From: Rhynchopus euleeides
Taxonomy: Eukaryota > Euglenozoa > Diplonemea > Diplonemida > Diplonemidae
Length of the DNA stretch: 64,000 nucleotides
Direction of reading: 5' to 3'
Assembly (NCBI GenBank): GCA_963210315.1
Contig: OY723301.1
Span: 1,860,001 to 1,924,000, forward strand
A model generated the notes under the pieces. The model ran no database searches and was not told where the DNA came from. It was given only the letters and a program-made list of their open reading frames with translations. Positions 51,357 through 59,905 of this stretch are shown here, piece after piece; positions within the stretch are counted from its first letter, which is position 1, and the number at the start of each line of letters is the position of its first letter. The position numbers were made by a program, and so were the translations under genes.

Positions 51357-53984
51357 ATGCCCTCGATCTGTGTTTCCGCCCGCCGCATCCCGGCCTCCTC
51401 GCGGCTGGCCCTGGGCGACGCCTCTCCGGCGTCGGCCAACTGGGATGCCCCCTCCGCCTGCCCATGTGGGCTCCCTGGGTGGCAGTGTCTCTGCCCCTTC
51501 CGTGCGGGGTGCGGGGGTGCCGAACCCCCCGCGACCGTCTACGTAGCGGCGCATGAACGCCAGTACGCTATGGCTGCATACGTTGGGGATGAGGAGGTGT
51601 GGTCGACGTCTGCGGCCAACCCGCATGCCTCGCTGGCTGAGGTCCGTGTAGATGCGCTGCGGATTGCCCTGGAGTGGGCCGTCGGCCGCCCCCGTACCCA
51701 GGTCGCTCTCTGGGCCGACACCTCCTGCAAGACGCAGGTCGCGCAGGTGCTTGGCACCGCTGGGTGTTCAGCGGAACACCTGCGCCCCCTCGTCGCGCAG
51801 GCGAAGGAAGCCCTCCGGGAGCTGCAGCGGAGGAAGGGAGCCCCCGTGCTCCGTACATCCCACATCCGGGACTCGGTCCGCCTGCGTGAGGTCCACAACC
51901 TCGCCCAGGCCGCCACCGACAGCCTGGCCGAACCGTCGGCTCAGCACGTTGTGCACGGGCTCGTGCAGCAGGTGGAGCGCCTGGGCTTCCGGGTCAGGGA
52001 GTGTGGGGGGGCAGGCGATTGCCTGTATAGGTCCCTCGCATACCTGATGCAGGGCAACGCGGGGAATCACTCCTCCGTGCGAAAGGCGGCCCACCAAGAG
52101 ATGGCCGCCTTTGCGGGTCGCTACCGCGACCACGTATCCGGCGACTGGGAAGCCTATCTGTCGCAGGTGGGGACTGCGGGGGCATGGGGAGATCACCTCT
52201 CGCTGCAGGCTTGCTGCAGGGTTTTCGGGGTTCGCGTCGGCGTGTTGGACGTGGGTCCGGAGGGGCAGCTCCGCCTGACGACCATCGTGCATGATGGCGG
52301 GGAGCACGCCCTCGACCACACCTTCTTCCTGCTTGGGTACACCGGTACCCACTATTTTGCTGTAATTCGGGACCCCCAACTAGGTGGGGGCTACGAGGCG
52401 CTGATGGACGCCTGCACCTTCCCCGCGACGGAGCTCGCCACCGACGCCCCGCCCCCCTCCAACAAGCCGAAGCCTTCCCCGAAGGCGCCGGTACCACCGC
52501 CCAAGCTGGTCCCCGATTTTTGGGCTCTCCCCGTGGCGTCCCGGGAGGACGTTGTGAACGGGCCGGCAGTGATTGGTTGGGACGACAACCTTGCGACCGG
52601 GGTTCGCCGACTCCGGGAGAACGCCCAGCTGGTGCTCGTCGGGCCCTCCCCCATCCCGGGGTGCCCCCACCAGCGCCATTGGAATGTATTGGTTCGCCTC
52701 TCTGACGGGTCGACCCGCATGGAACGCCTGTGGGTATCCTCGATCGGGGATCCGTCGGATGCCCGCAGGAAGCTGGAGCCGGAATCCGGAGGTGTCGGCA
52801 GGTCGGTGTGCGTGGTGCTGCGGACCCGGGTACAGGGTGGTGAACGGCGGCACCAGGCGTTGCTCAGGATGCGTGGGGTGGTGGATACCCGGGCCACCAA
52901 AACCCGTGACCTCGATGGCAGTGTCGAGGCGATGTTCGACGTGCCAGCTGGTGAGCTGGAGGCAAGGCTGCGCGGATCCGGGAATGGTGGCGTATTTGTG
53001 CGGACGAAGCACGAGACGCCCGGGGATGCGCCGCCCCTGGCGCTGTTGTGGTCGGCCACGGAGGCGGAGGCCCGTGCCCAGATGGGGGTCCTCGGGGGTG
53101 CCTCCCTGCAGCATGGCGTCTTCGGACTGGCAGTTGGGGACCGCGGCTACGCCGTGCGGGTCCACAGGGACGACCGTGCAAGCGCACTGATGGCCCTCTC
53201 CACGGCCGAGGTGAGGCGAACCTTCCGGATTCGAAATGTTCCCTCGCATGTCGCCGCGTCAAGGTTGCGGGCAGTGCTGCTGGAGAAGCTGCACTGGCAG
53301 GTGGAGGTGAGCCCCGACACCCCCATCACGGCGGGCTACTTCCTCGTGACGTCGGGGTCACGCCCCTCCTCCTTCCACCCCGTAGTCTTCTCCCAGCTCC
53401 TAAGCATCGAAGAGGTAACGGGGAACCGCAACCTTCTCCCTCGAACCTTCCCAGCGAACCCGCCGGCCGCAGGCAGCTCCTATGCTTCTGCACTCCGCGG
53501 GGGGACCCGCCCGAGCGCTGGGCCCGCGCCTGCGCGTGGTGCTCCCCCTCCCAGAGCGCGCCCGGGGAACCCCTCGGCTGCACAACCGCCGCCTCCACCC
53601 CCACAGCAGGATATCCTTGCGTGGATGCAGCAGCAGGCTGAACAACAGCGTCTCTGGCAGCAGCAGATGGCGAAGCAGCAGGCGGAGTTCCAGCAGACGG
53701 TGCTGGCCTCCATACAAGCCTTGCAGCAGGCAGCCGCGCGGCAACCTGCGCAGCAGCCAGCGCCAACCCCTGGAGCGGCAGCCACTGCGGCACCTGTGGA
53801 GTCCGACATGGGTCAGGGTCAGGAGGAGGTCCTTCAGCAGAATCTGGAAACAGCTGCGGGATTGATCAGCGAACTGAAGGCGGACCGAGACGGATTGGCA
53901 CAGCAGGTGCAAACCCTCACAGCGCAGTTACAGCAGGTCACTGCAGCTCTTGGGCAGCAGAGTCCCAGCTACGGTGGAATGTGA
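51357..53984 (+). CDS. LINE-2 ORF1: RNase H-like, OTU protease, RRM-like
   Basis: 875 residues from the first in-frame ATG inside the element (MPSICVSARR); the frame is open upstream only through the CA repeat. Residues 15-55 are Cys-rich (CPCGLPGWQCLCPFRAGC), perhaps a zinc site. Residues 58-190 resemble type-I RNase H (LAEVRVDALRIALEW, VALWADTSCKTQV, HIRDSVRLREVHNLAQAA), but the first catalytic Asp is Ala. The OTU domain at 205-340 has GDCLYRSLA (Cys222) and GTHYFAV (His332), so the protease looks intact. Residues 400-680 align with LINE-1 ORF1, including an RRM-like segment TFRIRNVPSHVAASRLRAVL near 621. The C-terminus (740-875) is Gln/Ala-rich and helical. The role would be RNA binding plus proteolysis or deubiquitination. 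It ends with UGA in the ORF2 frame. Confidence 0.88.
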   Translation: MPSICVSARRIPASSRLALGDASPASANWDAPSACPCGLPGWQCLCPFRAGCGGAEPPATVYVAAHERQYAMAAYVGDEEVWSTSAANPHASLAEVRVDALRIALEWAVGRPRTQVALWADTSCKTQVAQVLGTAGCSAEHLRPLVAQAKEALRELQRRKGAPVLRTSHIRDSVRLREVHNLAQAATDSLAEPSAQHVVHGLVQQVERLGFRVRECGGAGDCLYRSLAYLMQGNAGNHSSVRKAAHQEMAAFAGRYRDHVSGDWEAYLSQVGTAGAWGDHLSLQACCRVFGVRVGVLDVGPEGQLRLTTIVHDGGEHALDHTFFLLGYTGTHYFAVIRDPQLGGGYEALMDACTFPATELATDAPPPSNKPKPSPKAPVPPPKLVPDFWALPVASREDVVNGPAVIGWDDNLATGVRRLRENAQLVLVGPSPIPGCPHQRHWNVLVRLSDGSTRMERLWVSSIGDPSDARRKLEPESGGVGRSVCVVLRTRVQGGERRHQALLRMRGVVDTRATKTRDLDGSVEAMFDVPAGELEARLRGSGNGGVFVRTKHETPGDAPPLALLWSATEAEARAQMGVLGGASLQHGVFGLAVGDRGYAVRVHRDDRASALMALSTAEVRRTFRIRNVPSHVAASRLRAVLLEKLHWQVEVSPDTPITAGYFLVTSGSRPSSFHPVVFSQLLSIEEVTGNRNLLPRTFPANPPAAGSSYASALRGGTRPSAGPAPARGAPPPRARPGNPSAAQPPPPPPQQDILAWMQQQAEQQRLWQQQMAKQQAEFQQTVLASIQALQQAAARQPAQQPAPTPGAAATAAPVESDMGQGQEEVLQQNLETAAGLISELKADRDGLAQQVQTLTAQLQQVTAALGQQSPSYGGM

Positions 53985-54030
53985 CGGGGTCCCTCGACAC
54001 CGGGGGCCCCCTCTCTGCCCGCGCGGGCAG
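53982..54030 (+). other. Candidate UGA-CGG readthrough signal, LINE-2
   Basis: ATG TGA CGG GGT separates ORF1 and ORF2 in the same frame. Downstream lie CACCGGGGGCCCCC and a perfect 16-bp palindrome CTGCCCGCGCGGGCAG (54015-54030), which could form a hairpin in the RNA. No ATG occurs in this frame before the OTU catalytic Cys of ORF2, so readthrough or reinitiation is needed. Confidence 0.6.
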
Positions 54031-57000
54031 ATGACCCCTACCGTGGTGGGGGCGACCCCGTGGGGACCCCGGCACAAGCTTTGGAGCGCACACAGCAACT
54101 CCGTGCGGTGGCGACCGCCGTCGGATGGGCCTACGTCGCTGTGCCGCGGGATGGGGCGTGTATGTTTGCAGCCATAGCCCACTTCACTCCCTATGAGAGT
54201 GCCCTCTCGCTCAGAGCTGCTGTGGTACGCAGCTTCCGTGCCTCCCCTCCGACGGAGATACCCCCTGCTGACCTTGCACAATACCTCAAAAACCTTGCCC
54301 GCCCCTCCACTTACGGGGATGGAGTGTCCCTTGTGCGCGCAGCTGTCTGTGCAAAAGCCAGAGTCTTCGTTCTCCGCGCCGACAGCCCGGACATATGGCA
54401 ATTGGTTGTGAAGCCGACGGGATATGTGCACACCGCGTTCCTTGTCCACCAACCCCACCACTACGACGCTGTACGCCCTCCCCGCTGGCTCTTCGACCTC
54501 GTACCTGATACCACCACTTCCCTGACTTGTGACGAGATCTGCGCCCTGCGGTCGCGGCGTCGCCCTGCTGTAATCCGACTGACGCCCCCCTCTCCGCCCG
54601 ATACCCCCCGAAGTTCGCCACAGAGTCCGTCGCCGATCGCCCCTCTTCCCTCCCCAACACCGCATGCAAGGTCAACTCCTGCACACACGGACGTGAGTCG
54701 CACCCCTCCAGTCAGGGCGCGTGTCGTCGAGGTAGCCGACGATCCCCCACCGCAAGCTATAACCCTCTGCAGCGCCAACGTCACCTCCCTGCCGTCACAC
54801 TACCTGGATGTGCTCGGCTTAGACTGCGATGTGATCTGTCTGCAAGAAACGCGTGTTGATGCTGTGTCCCAGAACACCCTGGACACCACCTTCTCTGCTC
54901 TGGGTTGGACGCTGCATTGGGGCGCCCTCCTGCCGCCTGTGAAGCATGCGCGCACTGGGTCGCAAACTGCCCCGGGGGGTGTCGCCATAGCTGTACGCTC
55001 CACGATGAGATCGACGACCATCACGGCCAAAGAGCGCTGGTGCCATGCCGGGGTAGCACTTGAGGATGGCTCCCGCCTGTTGCATGTCTTCTCGGTGTAT
55101 GCGCCTGTCCGCGATGCCACTGCCAGGGAAGCGGTACTGCGTGAGGTGTTCGAAACAGCGGCGCAACTCGGGAATGTCCCGGTGGTGATCATGGGTGACT
55201 TCAACTGCAACGTCGCATCGAGCGCTACCCTTGCGGCTTCCCTAGCTACTGGTCGTTGGGTGGATGCTGCTGAGAAGTGTGCCCGGAGCTCAGGTGCCGA
55301 GCCCGCCCCTACTTGCTGGAAGAGCGCAAATGGTTCCAGAATAGACTTCTGCCTAGCGAATGAGGTCGCGTCGCATGCGGTGTTGTCCTCTAGAACCATG
55401 GATCGTGATGAATGTGGTATACCCACGCATGTTCCCCTATTCGTCGATCTTCAGGTACCGGCGTTCACTGCCCGCACGCTCAAGTGCATCAAGGCGCGGG
55501 CCTTCCCGACTGCTGGGGGCCAGGCCTGCGCAGAAACGAAGGACGCGGCGCTGACCGAAGCTGTGCGCCTACTTGGGGATCCCGCTGCGGCGACACCCAC
55601 GGAGGAACGGTACCGCTCTTTTTGTCGCGCGGCTGAGGCCTGGCTGTCAGGGACACATGATCTTCCAGATAACCGCCAGGCTGGACGCTCTGGGGGGCCG
55701 TGCTTCCGGTGGGAACGGTGTGCCTCGCGGTATGCCGGCAGAGACGGTGCCCTCGACAAACGGAGCCGCCGCCTCAACCGCCTCCGGGGACATCTACGAA
55801 CGTTGATCCGCCTCCGCGGTGCACATGACGGCATTGGGGCACCGTCCTACGACTTCACCCATGCGTGGGCTGCCTACCGTAGGCTTGCGAAACGTACGCC
55901 TGGCTCCCCCCCCAACGTTGACATGGAGAACCCCGACACCATCAGCCTGGCGGGCATGTTGTCATACATCGAGGGTTCGCAGAGACGTGCCTTGGAGTCC
56001 CTTCGGCAACGCAGGCTTGCAGAGTGGAAGGATACCCTTCAACGCAACCTGATGTCCCGCCCACACCTGGTATTTTGCTACCTCCGAGGGGTGCGGAGTC
56101 CCACGCAGGACTTTCTGCGACGCAGTGACGGACAGCTGACAGCTGCACAGGCCGAGATGGACGAGCTCCTCCGCGGGGCATGGGGTGAGGTGTTTGCGCG
56201 GTATTCTGCCGAAAACCCTGAACCGTCTTGGGAGACCTTCGAGGCGCGCTTTGAAGAGTATTTCCCCGACAGCACCCCCATGGAAGCTTCCCCCATCACT
56301 GCTGAGGATGTAGAACGGGTGCTCCGCCGCATGTCCGCCTCGAGTGCCCCTGGGTTAGATGGCTGGAGAGTGCACGAACTCAGACAGCTACCACCGACAC
56401 TAACAAAAGCGCTCGCCGACCTCCTCAACGCGATTGAAGAAACGGGCACCTGGCCACCGCAGTTGCTCCACACTCTCGTATCCCTCATTCCGAAGGAGGG
56501 TGGTGACTCTGCGGACCCACTGCGCCAAAGGCCCATCAGCGTCACCTCGGTAGTGTACAGAGTCTGGGCCGGGGTCCGCTTACGCAGCGCTCTGCGGTGG
56601 ATGGACTCATGGGTCCCGGACTCCCTGCACGGCGCACGCCCTGGTCATTCTGCGGAGGATCTGTACTGGACACTTGCGGCGCGCCTGGAGCTGGCTGAGA
56701 TCACGCAGGAACCCCTATGTGGCATCTCCCTGGATCTGCAGAAGTGCTTTGACTCTGTGCCACAGGGTATTGCATTTGCGCTGCTCGACCGGCTGGGCTT
56801 CAACACCCGCGTGTCTGCTACCCTGCGAGCGGCATACGATGGCATGCAGCGCCGTTTTCGCGTGGGTGGTGGGGTTGGGGAACCCTTTGAAGTGACCAAT
56901 GGAATCCTTCAAGGCTGCCCTCTCAGCGTTGTCCTCCTCAACGTCATTGTAGCGGTGTGGATGCGGGCGGTGAGCGATGTCAGTCCTTCCGTCTCGGCCA

Positions 57001-59789
57001 GCTCGTATGTTGATGACACATATGTGTTAGCGTCAGACACCGAAACGCTGCAGCGCTGCGCTGATGTCACCTCTGAATTCGCGGAGTGCACCGGTATCCA
57101 CCCCAATCACGGTAAATGCCGTGCGTTCGCAACTGGCACCCAGCGCGTCCAAGTCATGCTGCCCACGACGAACGGACGCAGGCGTGTGAAGAAATGCATC
57201 TCCTTCGACTGCCTCGGAGCTATGGTACATGTAGGTCGGGCCCCTCGGCGACGACGGACCCGTGTTAAATCTGGCTTGTCGGGCCGCATCTGGGGGCGCA
57301 TGTGCAAAGCCCGAGAAGTAGCACGCCTCCTGAAGAAGCTTCCAATTCCTCTCACTGCGAAAGAGCGCTTCCTCGTAGCAACGGCGGTGGCTCAGGCATA
57401 TTATGGCTGTGCCATCACTCCGCTGTCCCCCGCACTGCTCCGTGACCTTGCCTCTGCGCTCGCCGGGGCGCTGTGGACAGGAGTTTCCCGCCGCGCGGTG
57501 GAAGCGGTGTTTCATGTCTTATCTCGGGGACATCTCATCGACCCGGCGATCGCCCCAGCATACCGCCGCATCTGCACATGGATACAACAAGCCGCGAAGT
57601 GGGCCCACGTGAGAGAAATGTCGGAGACCGCATGGGAGGCCCGCGACTCTCTCGGGGATGACACCATGGGCCCTTTCACCCTGCTCTGCGAGGCCCTAAA
57701 TCTGGCGGGATGGACCTGGTCTGCCCCAACAACGCTGTCGTACTCCGATTCGGAGGGAATTGCTTGCGAGGTTGAGGTAGTAGGCGTGTTCGGCGAGAAG
57801 GCGCGGTGGGAAAAACTACGCCACGACCTCCGCTTCTCCCTCCGCCTTGCGCAGCTCAACAAACTGCAGTTGCGCCGACCTGCCTTTGCGGGCGTAGCTC
57901 AGGGGATTGACGGGCTCAGCACGAGATCTCTCCTCCTCGACGATACCGCTAACCTCACTGGGTACCAGCGGGGTCTGCTGCGTGCAGTGCTTACAGGTGC
58001 AGTGACCACAACAGGCCGGTCTGGGATTGCGCGCACGTCGTGCCCGTACTGTGACTCGGATACGGCCGAAACCGTCGAGCACATGTGGTGGGAATGCAGC
58101 AGATGGGATGACGTGCGGAGGCAGCATACCATAACTGCGGCATCTCCCTTGTGGCCGCCCTGCCTGCGCATCAACGGCATCATGCCCCTGCCACCCCGCT
58201 GCCCGGAGGAGGCCACCTGGTCCGAAGTGCCCTCATGCCCGATGGAGCGCCGCGATATCACAAGGCGCCTACACCTGTACTTCCTCGAGGTACTACGCTG
58301 CAGGCAGGTGCATGATGGCATCGCGCTCACCACCGGCACCAAGTTTACTTCGGGAACGTATCTTTGGGAACCACCAACGGTTACGGAGCCCCACATTCTC
58401 CGCTTACCTTCACCGCTCGATGTAGGAGCGGCATGGGTCTTTGGTCACGCCATGCTGCAGGCGTTCACGGCCTGGCTGTCTCAACTCTCCTGGAGTGTAA
58501 AGCGCGAGCCCATCACGTTTGCGGAACTTGCGATTGATTTCGAGCTCTTCGCCGGGCTGACCCTGCCCCTTGCTGGAACAATTCCCCCCCCTGGACAAGC
58601 GTTCACACCATCCGGATCGTCCCCCGCAGCTGATATCATCGATGAGGAAGACGCCACCCTCTTTTTCGATGGGGGTGCGAGGATGAACGGCACGCCGTAT
58701 GCAGTGTCGGGGGCGGGAGCCGTCCTGTACGACGGGGGTGAGAAGCTCGCGGAGTGCGCGATACCTCTTCCCCGCGTCAGGGCCAACAACGTTGCAGAGT
58801 TTGCAGCGCTCTACGTAGGCCTGCAGTTGCTGAAATCCTGTCGCGTCGAAGGCGATGTCCTTGTCTGTGGTGACAGCAAGACGGTCATCGACATCGTCTC
58901 TGGTGTGAAGCGGCCGCGCGCGAACCTGGAGCCGCATTACTCCAGGGTGAGACGACTCATCGCCGAAATGCCAAACCTGTCTTTACAGTTTGAGCATGTC
59001 CGGCGTGAGAATAACACCGATGCGGACGGCCTGTCGAACCAGGCAATGGATGAAGCGGCGTTGATCCTGCAGGCGGAATCCGGCAGCCGCTGCCCACGCG
59101 ATGAGCACGCGGCTTACAACGCAAGCCTGCTGGGGAAGGCGGTATCCCTCAGACGGCTTGGAACCGCCCTCACGAAGGCCCTCGGCCATCCTGTATGGCC
59201 GTGTCACTGTGCGAAGGTAACTCCCCTCACAGCTCTGGGGGGTGGTGTCCTCCCTGGTCTCGTGTGTAGACCAAAGCTCTCCCCGTTAACTCTTAATGTC
59301 GTACGTGAATTGGAAGGGTATTTCCGTACTCCGGCTTCCAATGACAATGTAATTTCTCTGTACTTTCCCCAAGATGCCTCCTGGATTGCAGGCTTCTTGC
59401 CGCAGCGCTTCTACCCTGCGGACTGGCAGTCAGCGGCCTGCTGGGGGTCTGCTCCCGCAGCTCCCACAGTTGGCTCGCTATACTCACCGGCGCCTGGAGA
59501 ACCCCCGATCCCTGTGCCTGCTGGTGTCGCTCGTGCAACAAATGGCAAAAGGCTAGTGTGCCCTGTACACAACAAACCGCGGTGTGTGCCTTGTAAAAAG
59601 GCCCGGACCCGACCATCTGTCTGCTGTGAGCGCCACCATAGGCCCGGGGACGGTCTCTCTCCAGAGGCTCAATTCTGTACTCTTCACAATCTCACACGTT
59701 GTGGTAACTGTGTAGCCTCCCATGAGACGGTACTGGCCTGCTGTCGCAAACACCACCCGACTCGGTCGGGTGGCGGTGCTGTGACCTAG
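53985..59789 (+). CDS. LINE-2 ORF2: OTU-APE-RT-CCHC-RNase H-Cys/His repeats
   Basis: The open frame of 1934 residues follows the UGA directly. Order: second OTU domain 25-165 (DGACMFAAIAH with Cys59; QPHHYDAV with His158/159); Pro/Ser-rich linker; APE 258-490 (CSANVTSL, ICLQET, MGDFNCN near 404, THVPLFVDL); RT 769-1055 (RPISVTSVVYRVW, GISLDLQKCFD, NGILQGCPLSVVLLN, YVDD near 1008); CCHC CPYC...HMWWEC near 1355; RNase H 1555-1690 (LFFDGGA, VAEFAALYVGLQLL, CGDSKTVID, NTDADGLSNQA), catalytic set intact; two identical-spacing Cys/His repeats at 1859-1924. In I-type LINEs RNase H usually precedes the CCHC; here it follows, unlike LINE-1. The protein would nick, reverse transcribe and possibly process itself through the OTU. 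Confidence 0.92.
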   Translation, partial: RGPSTPGAPSLPARADDPYRGGGDPVGTPAQALERTQQLRAVATAVGWAYVAVPRDGACMFAAIAHFTPYESALSLRAAVVRSFRASPPTEIPPADLAQYLKNLARPSTYGDGVSLVRAAVCAKARVFVLRADSPDIWQLVVKPTGYVHTAFLVHQPHHYDAVRPPRWLFDLVPDTTTSLTCDEICALRSRRRPAVIRLTPPSPPDTPRSSPQSPSPIAPLPSPTPHARSTPAHTDVSRTPPVRARVVEVADDPPPQAITLCSANVTSLPSHYLDVLGLDCDVICLQETRVDAVSQNTLDTTFSALGWTLHWGALLPPVKHARTGSQTAPGGVAIAVRSTMRSTTITAKERWCHAGVALEDGSRLLHVFSVYAPVRDATAREAVLREVFETAAQLGNVPVVIMGDFNCNVASSATLAASLATGRWVDAAEKCARSSGAEPAPTCWKSANGSRIDFCLANEVASHAVLSSRTMDRDECGIPTHVPLFVDLQVPAFTARTLKCIKARAFPTAGGQACAETKDAALTEAVRLLGDPAAATPTEERYRSFCRAAEAWLSGTHDLPDNRQAGRSGGPCFRWERCASRYAGRDGALDKRSRRLNRLRGHLRTLIRLRGAHDGIGAPSYDFTHAWAAYRRLAKRTPGSPPNVDMENPDTISLAGMLSYIEGSQRRALESLRQRRLAEWKDTLQRNLMSRPHLVFCYLRGVRSPTQDFLRRSDGQLTAAQAEMDELLRGAWGEVFARYSAENPEPSWETFEARFEEYFPDSTPMEASPITAEDVERVLRRMSASSAPGLDGWRVHELRQLPPTLTKALADLLNAIEETGTWPPQLLHTLVSLIPKEGGDSADPLRQRPISVTSVVYRVWAGVRLRSALRWMDSWVPDSLHGARPGHSAEDLYWTLAARLELAEITQEPLCGISLDLQKCFDSVPQGIAFALLDRLGFNTRVSATLRAAYDGMQRRFRVGGGVGEPFEVTNGILQGCPLSVVLLNVIVAVWMRAVSDVSPSVSASSYVDDTYVLASDTETLQRCADVTSEFAECTGIHPNHGKCRAFATGTQRVQVMLPTTNGRRRVKKCISFDCLGAMVHVGRAPRRRRTRVKSGLSGRIWGRMCKAREVARLLKKLPIPLTAKERFLVATAVAQAYYGCAITPLSPALLRDLASALAGALWTGVSRRAVEAVFHVLSRGHLIDPAIAPAYRRICTWIQQAAKWAHVREMSETAWEARDSLGDDTMGPFTLLCEALNLAGWTWSAPTTLSYSDSEGIACEVEVVGVFGEKARWEKLRHDLRFSLRLAQLNKLQLRRPAFAGVAQGIDGLSTRSLLLDDTANLTGYQRGLLRAVLTGAVTTTGRSGIARTSCPYCDSDTAETVEHMWWECSRWDDVRRQHTITAASPLWPPCLRINGIMPLPPRCPEEATWSEVPSCPMERRDITRRLHLYFLEVLRCRQVHDGIALTTGTKFTSGTYLWEPPTVTEPHILRLPSPLDVGAAWVFGHAMLQAFTAWLSQLSWSVKREPITFAELAIDFELFAGLTLPLAGTIPPPGQAFTPSGSSPAADIIDEEDATLFFDGGARMNGTPYAVSGAGAVLYDGGEKLAECAIPLPRVRANNVAEFAALYVGLQLLKSCRVEGDVLVCGDSKTVIDIVSGVKRPRANLEPHYSRVRRLIAEMPNLSLQFEHVRRENNTDADGLSNQAMDEAALILQAESGSRCPRDEHAAYNASLLGKAVSLRRLGTALTKALGHPVWPCHCAKVTPLTALGGGVLPGLVCRPKLSPLTLNVVRELEGYFRTPASNDNVISLYFPQDASWIAGFLPQRFYPADWQSAACWGSAPAAPTVGSLYSPAPGEPPIPVPAGVARATNGKRLVCPVHNKPRCVPCKKARTRPSVCCERHHRPGDGLSPEAQFCTLHNLTRCGNCVASHETVLACCRKHHPTRSGGGAVT
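59559..59756 (+). other. Tandem Cys/His repeats at ORF2 C-terminus
   Basis: Two 27-residue units (59559-59639 and 59676-59756) share exact spacing C-x2-H-N-x3-C-x2-C-x9-C-C-x2-H-H: CPVHNKPRCVPC...CCERHH and CTLHNLTRCGNC...CCRKHH. They look like paired zinc-binding modules; I do not recognise the family. Confidence 0.8.
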
Positions 59790-59847
59790 TCATGGCACCG
59801 GCGTGGCCAGTACCCTATCAAGAGTACGCTACGCAAACTCTGGTTTC

Positions 59848-59850
<3 letters not shown>

Positions 59851-59902
<52 letters not shown>
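59851..59902. repeat. (AC)26 microsatellite at LINE-2 3' junction
   Basis: AC run starting directly after TGGTTTCAAA, the last LINE-2 bases. It may be target DNA, or partly made during target-primed reverse transcription. Confidence 0.92.

Positions 59903-59905
<3 letters not shown>

Larger units (their letters stand above)
51315..59850 (+). mobile_element. LINE-2: OTU-bearing non-LTR retrotransposon
   Basis: An 8.5-kb element: a 42-bp leader, ORF1 (RNase H-like, OTU, RRM-like, Q-rich), in-frame UGA-CGG, ORF2 (OTU, APE, RT, CCHC, RNase H, Cys/His repeats), and a 61-bp 3' tail. It sits precisely between (CA)n tracts, suggesting microsatellite-directed insertion and an AC-repeat 3' junction in place of poly(A). 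Both ORFs are full-length, so the copy looks recent. OTU proteases are known in RandI/Dualen LINEs, but I see no second, restriction-like endonuclease here. Confidence 0.9.

Noticed and set aside
58990-59550. Restriction-like endonuclease (RLE) in LINE-2 as in Dualen elements
   Set aside because: No PD-(D/E)-type motif with the usual preceding CCHC could be identified between RNase H and the Cys/His repeats.
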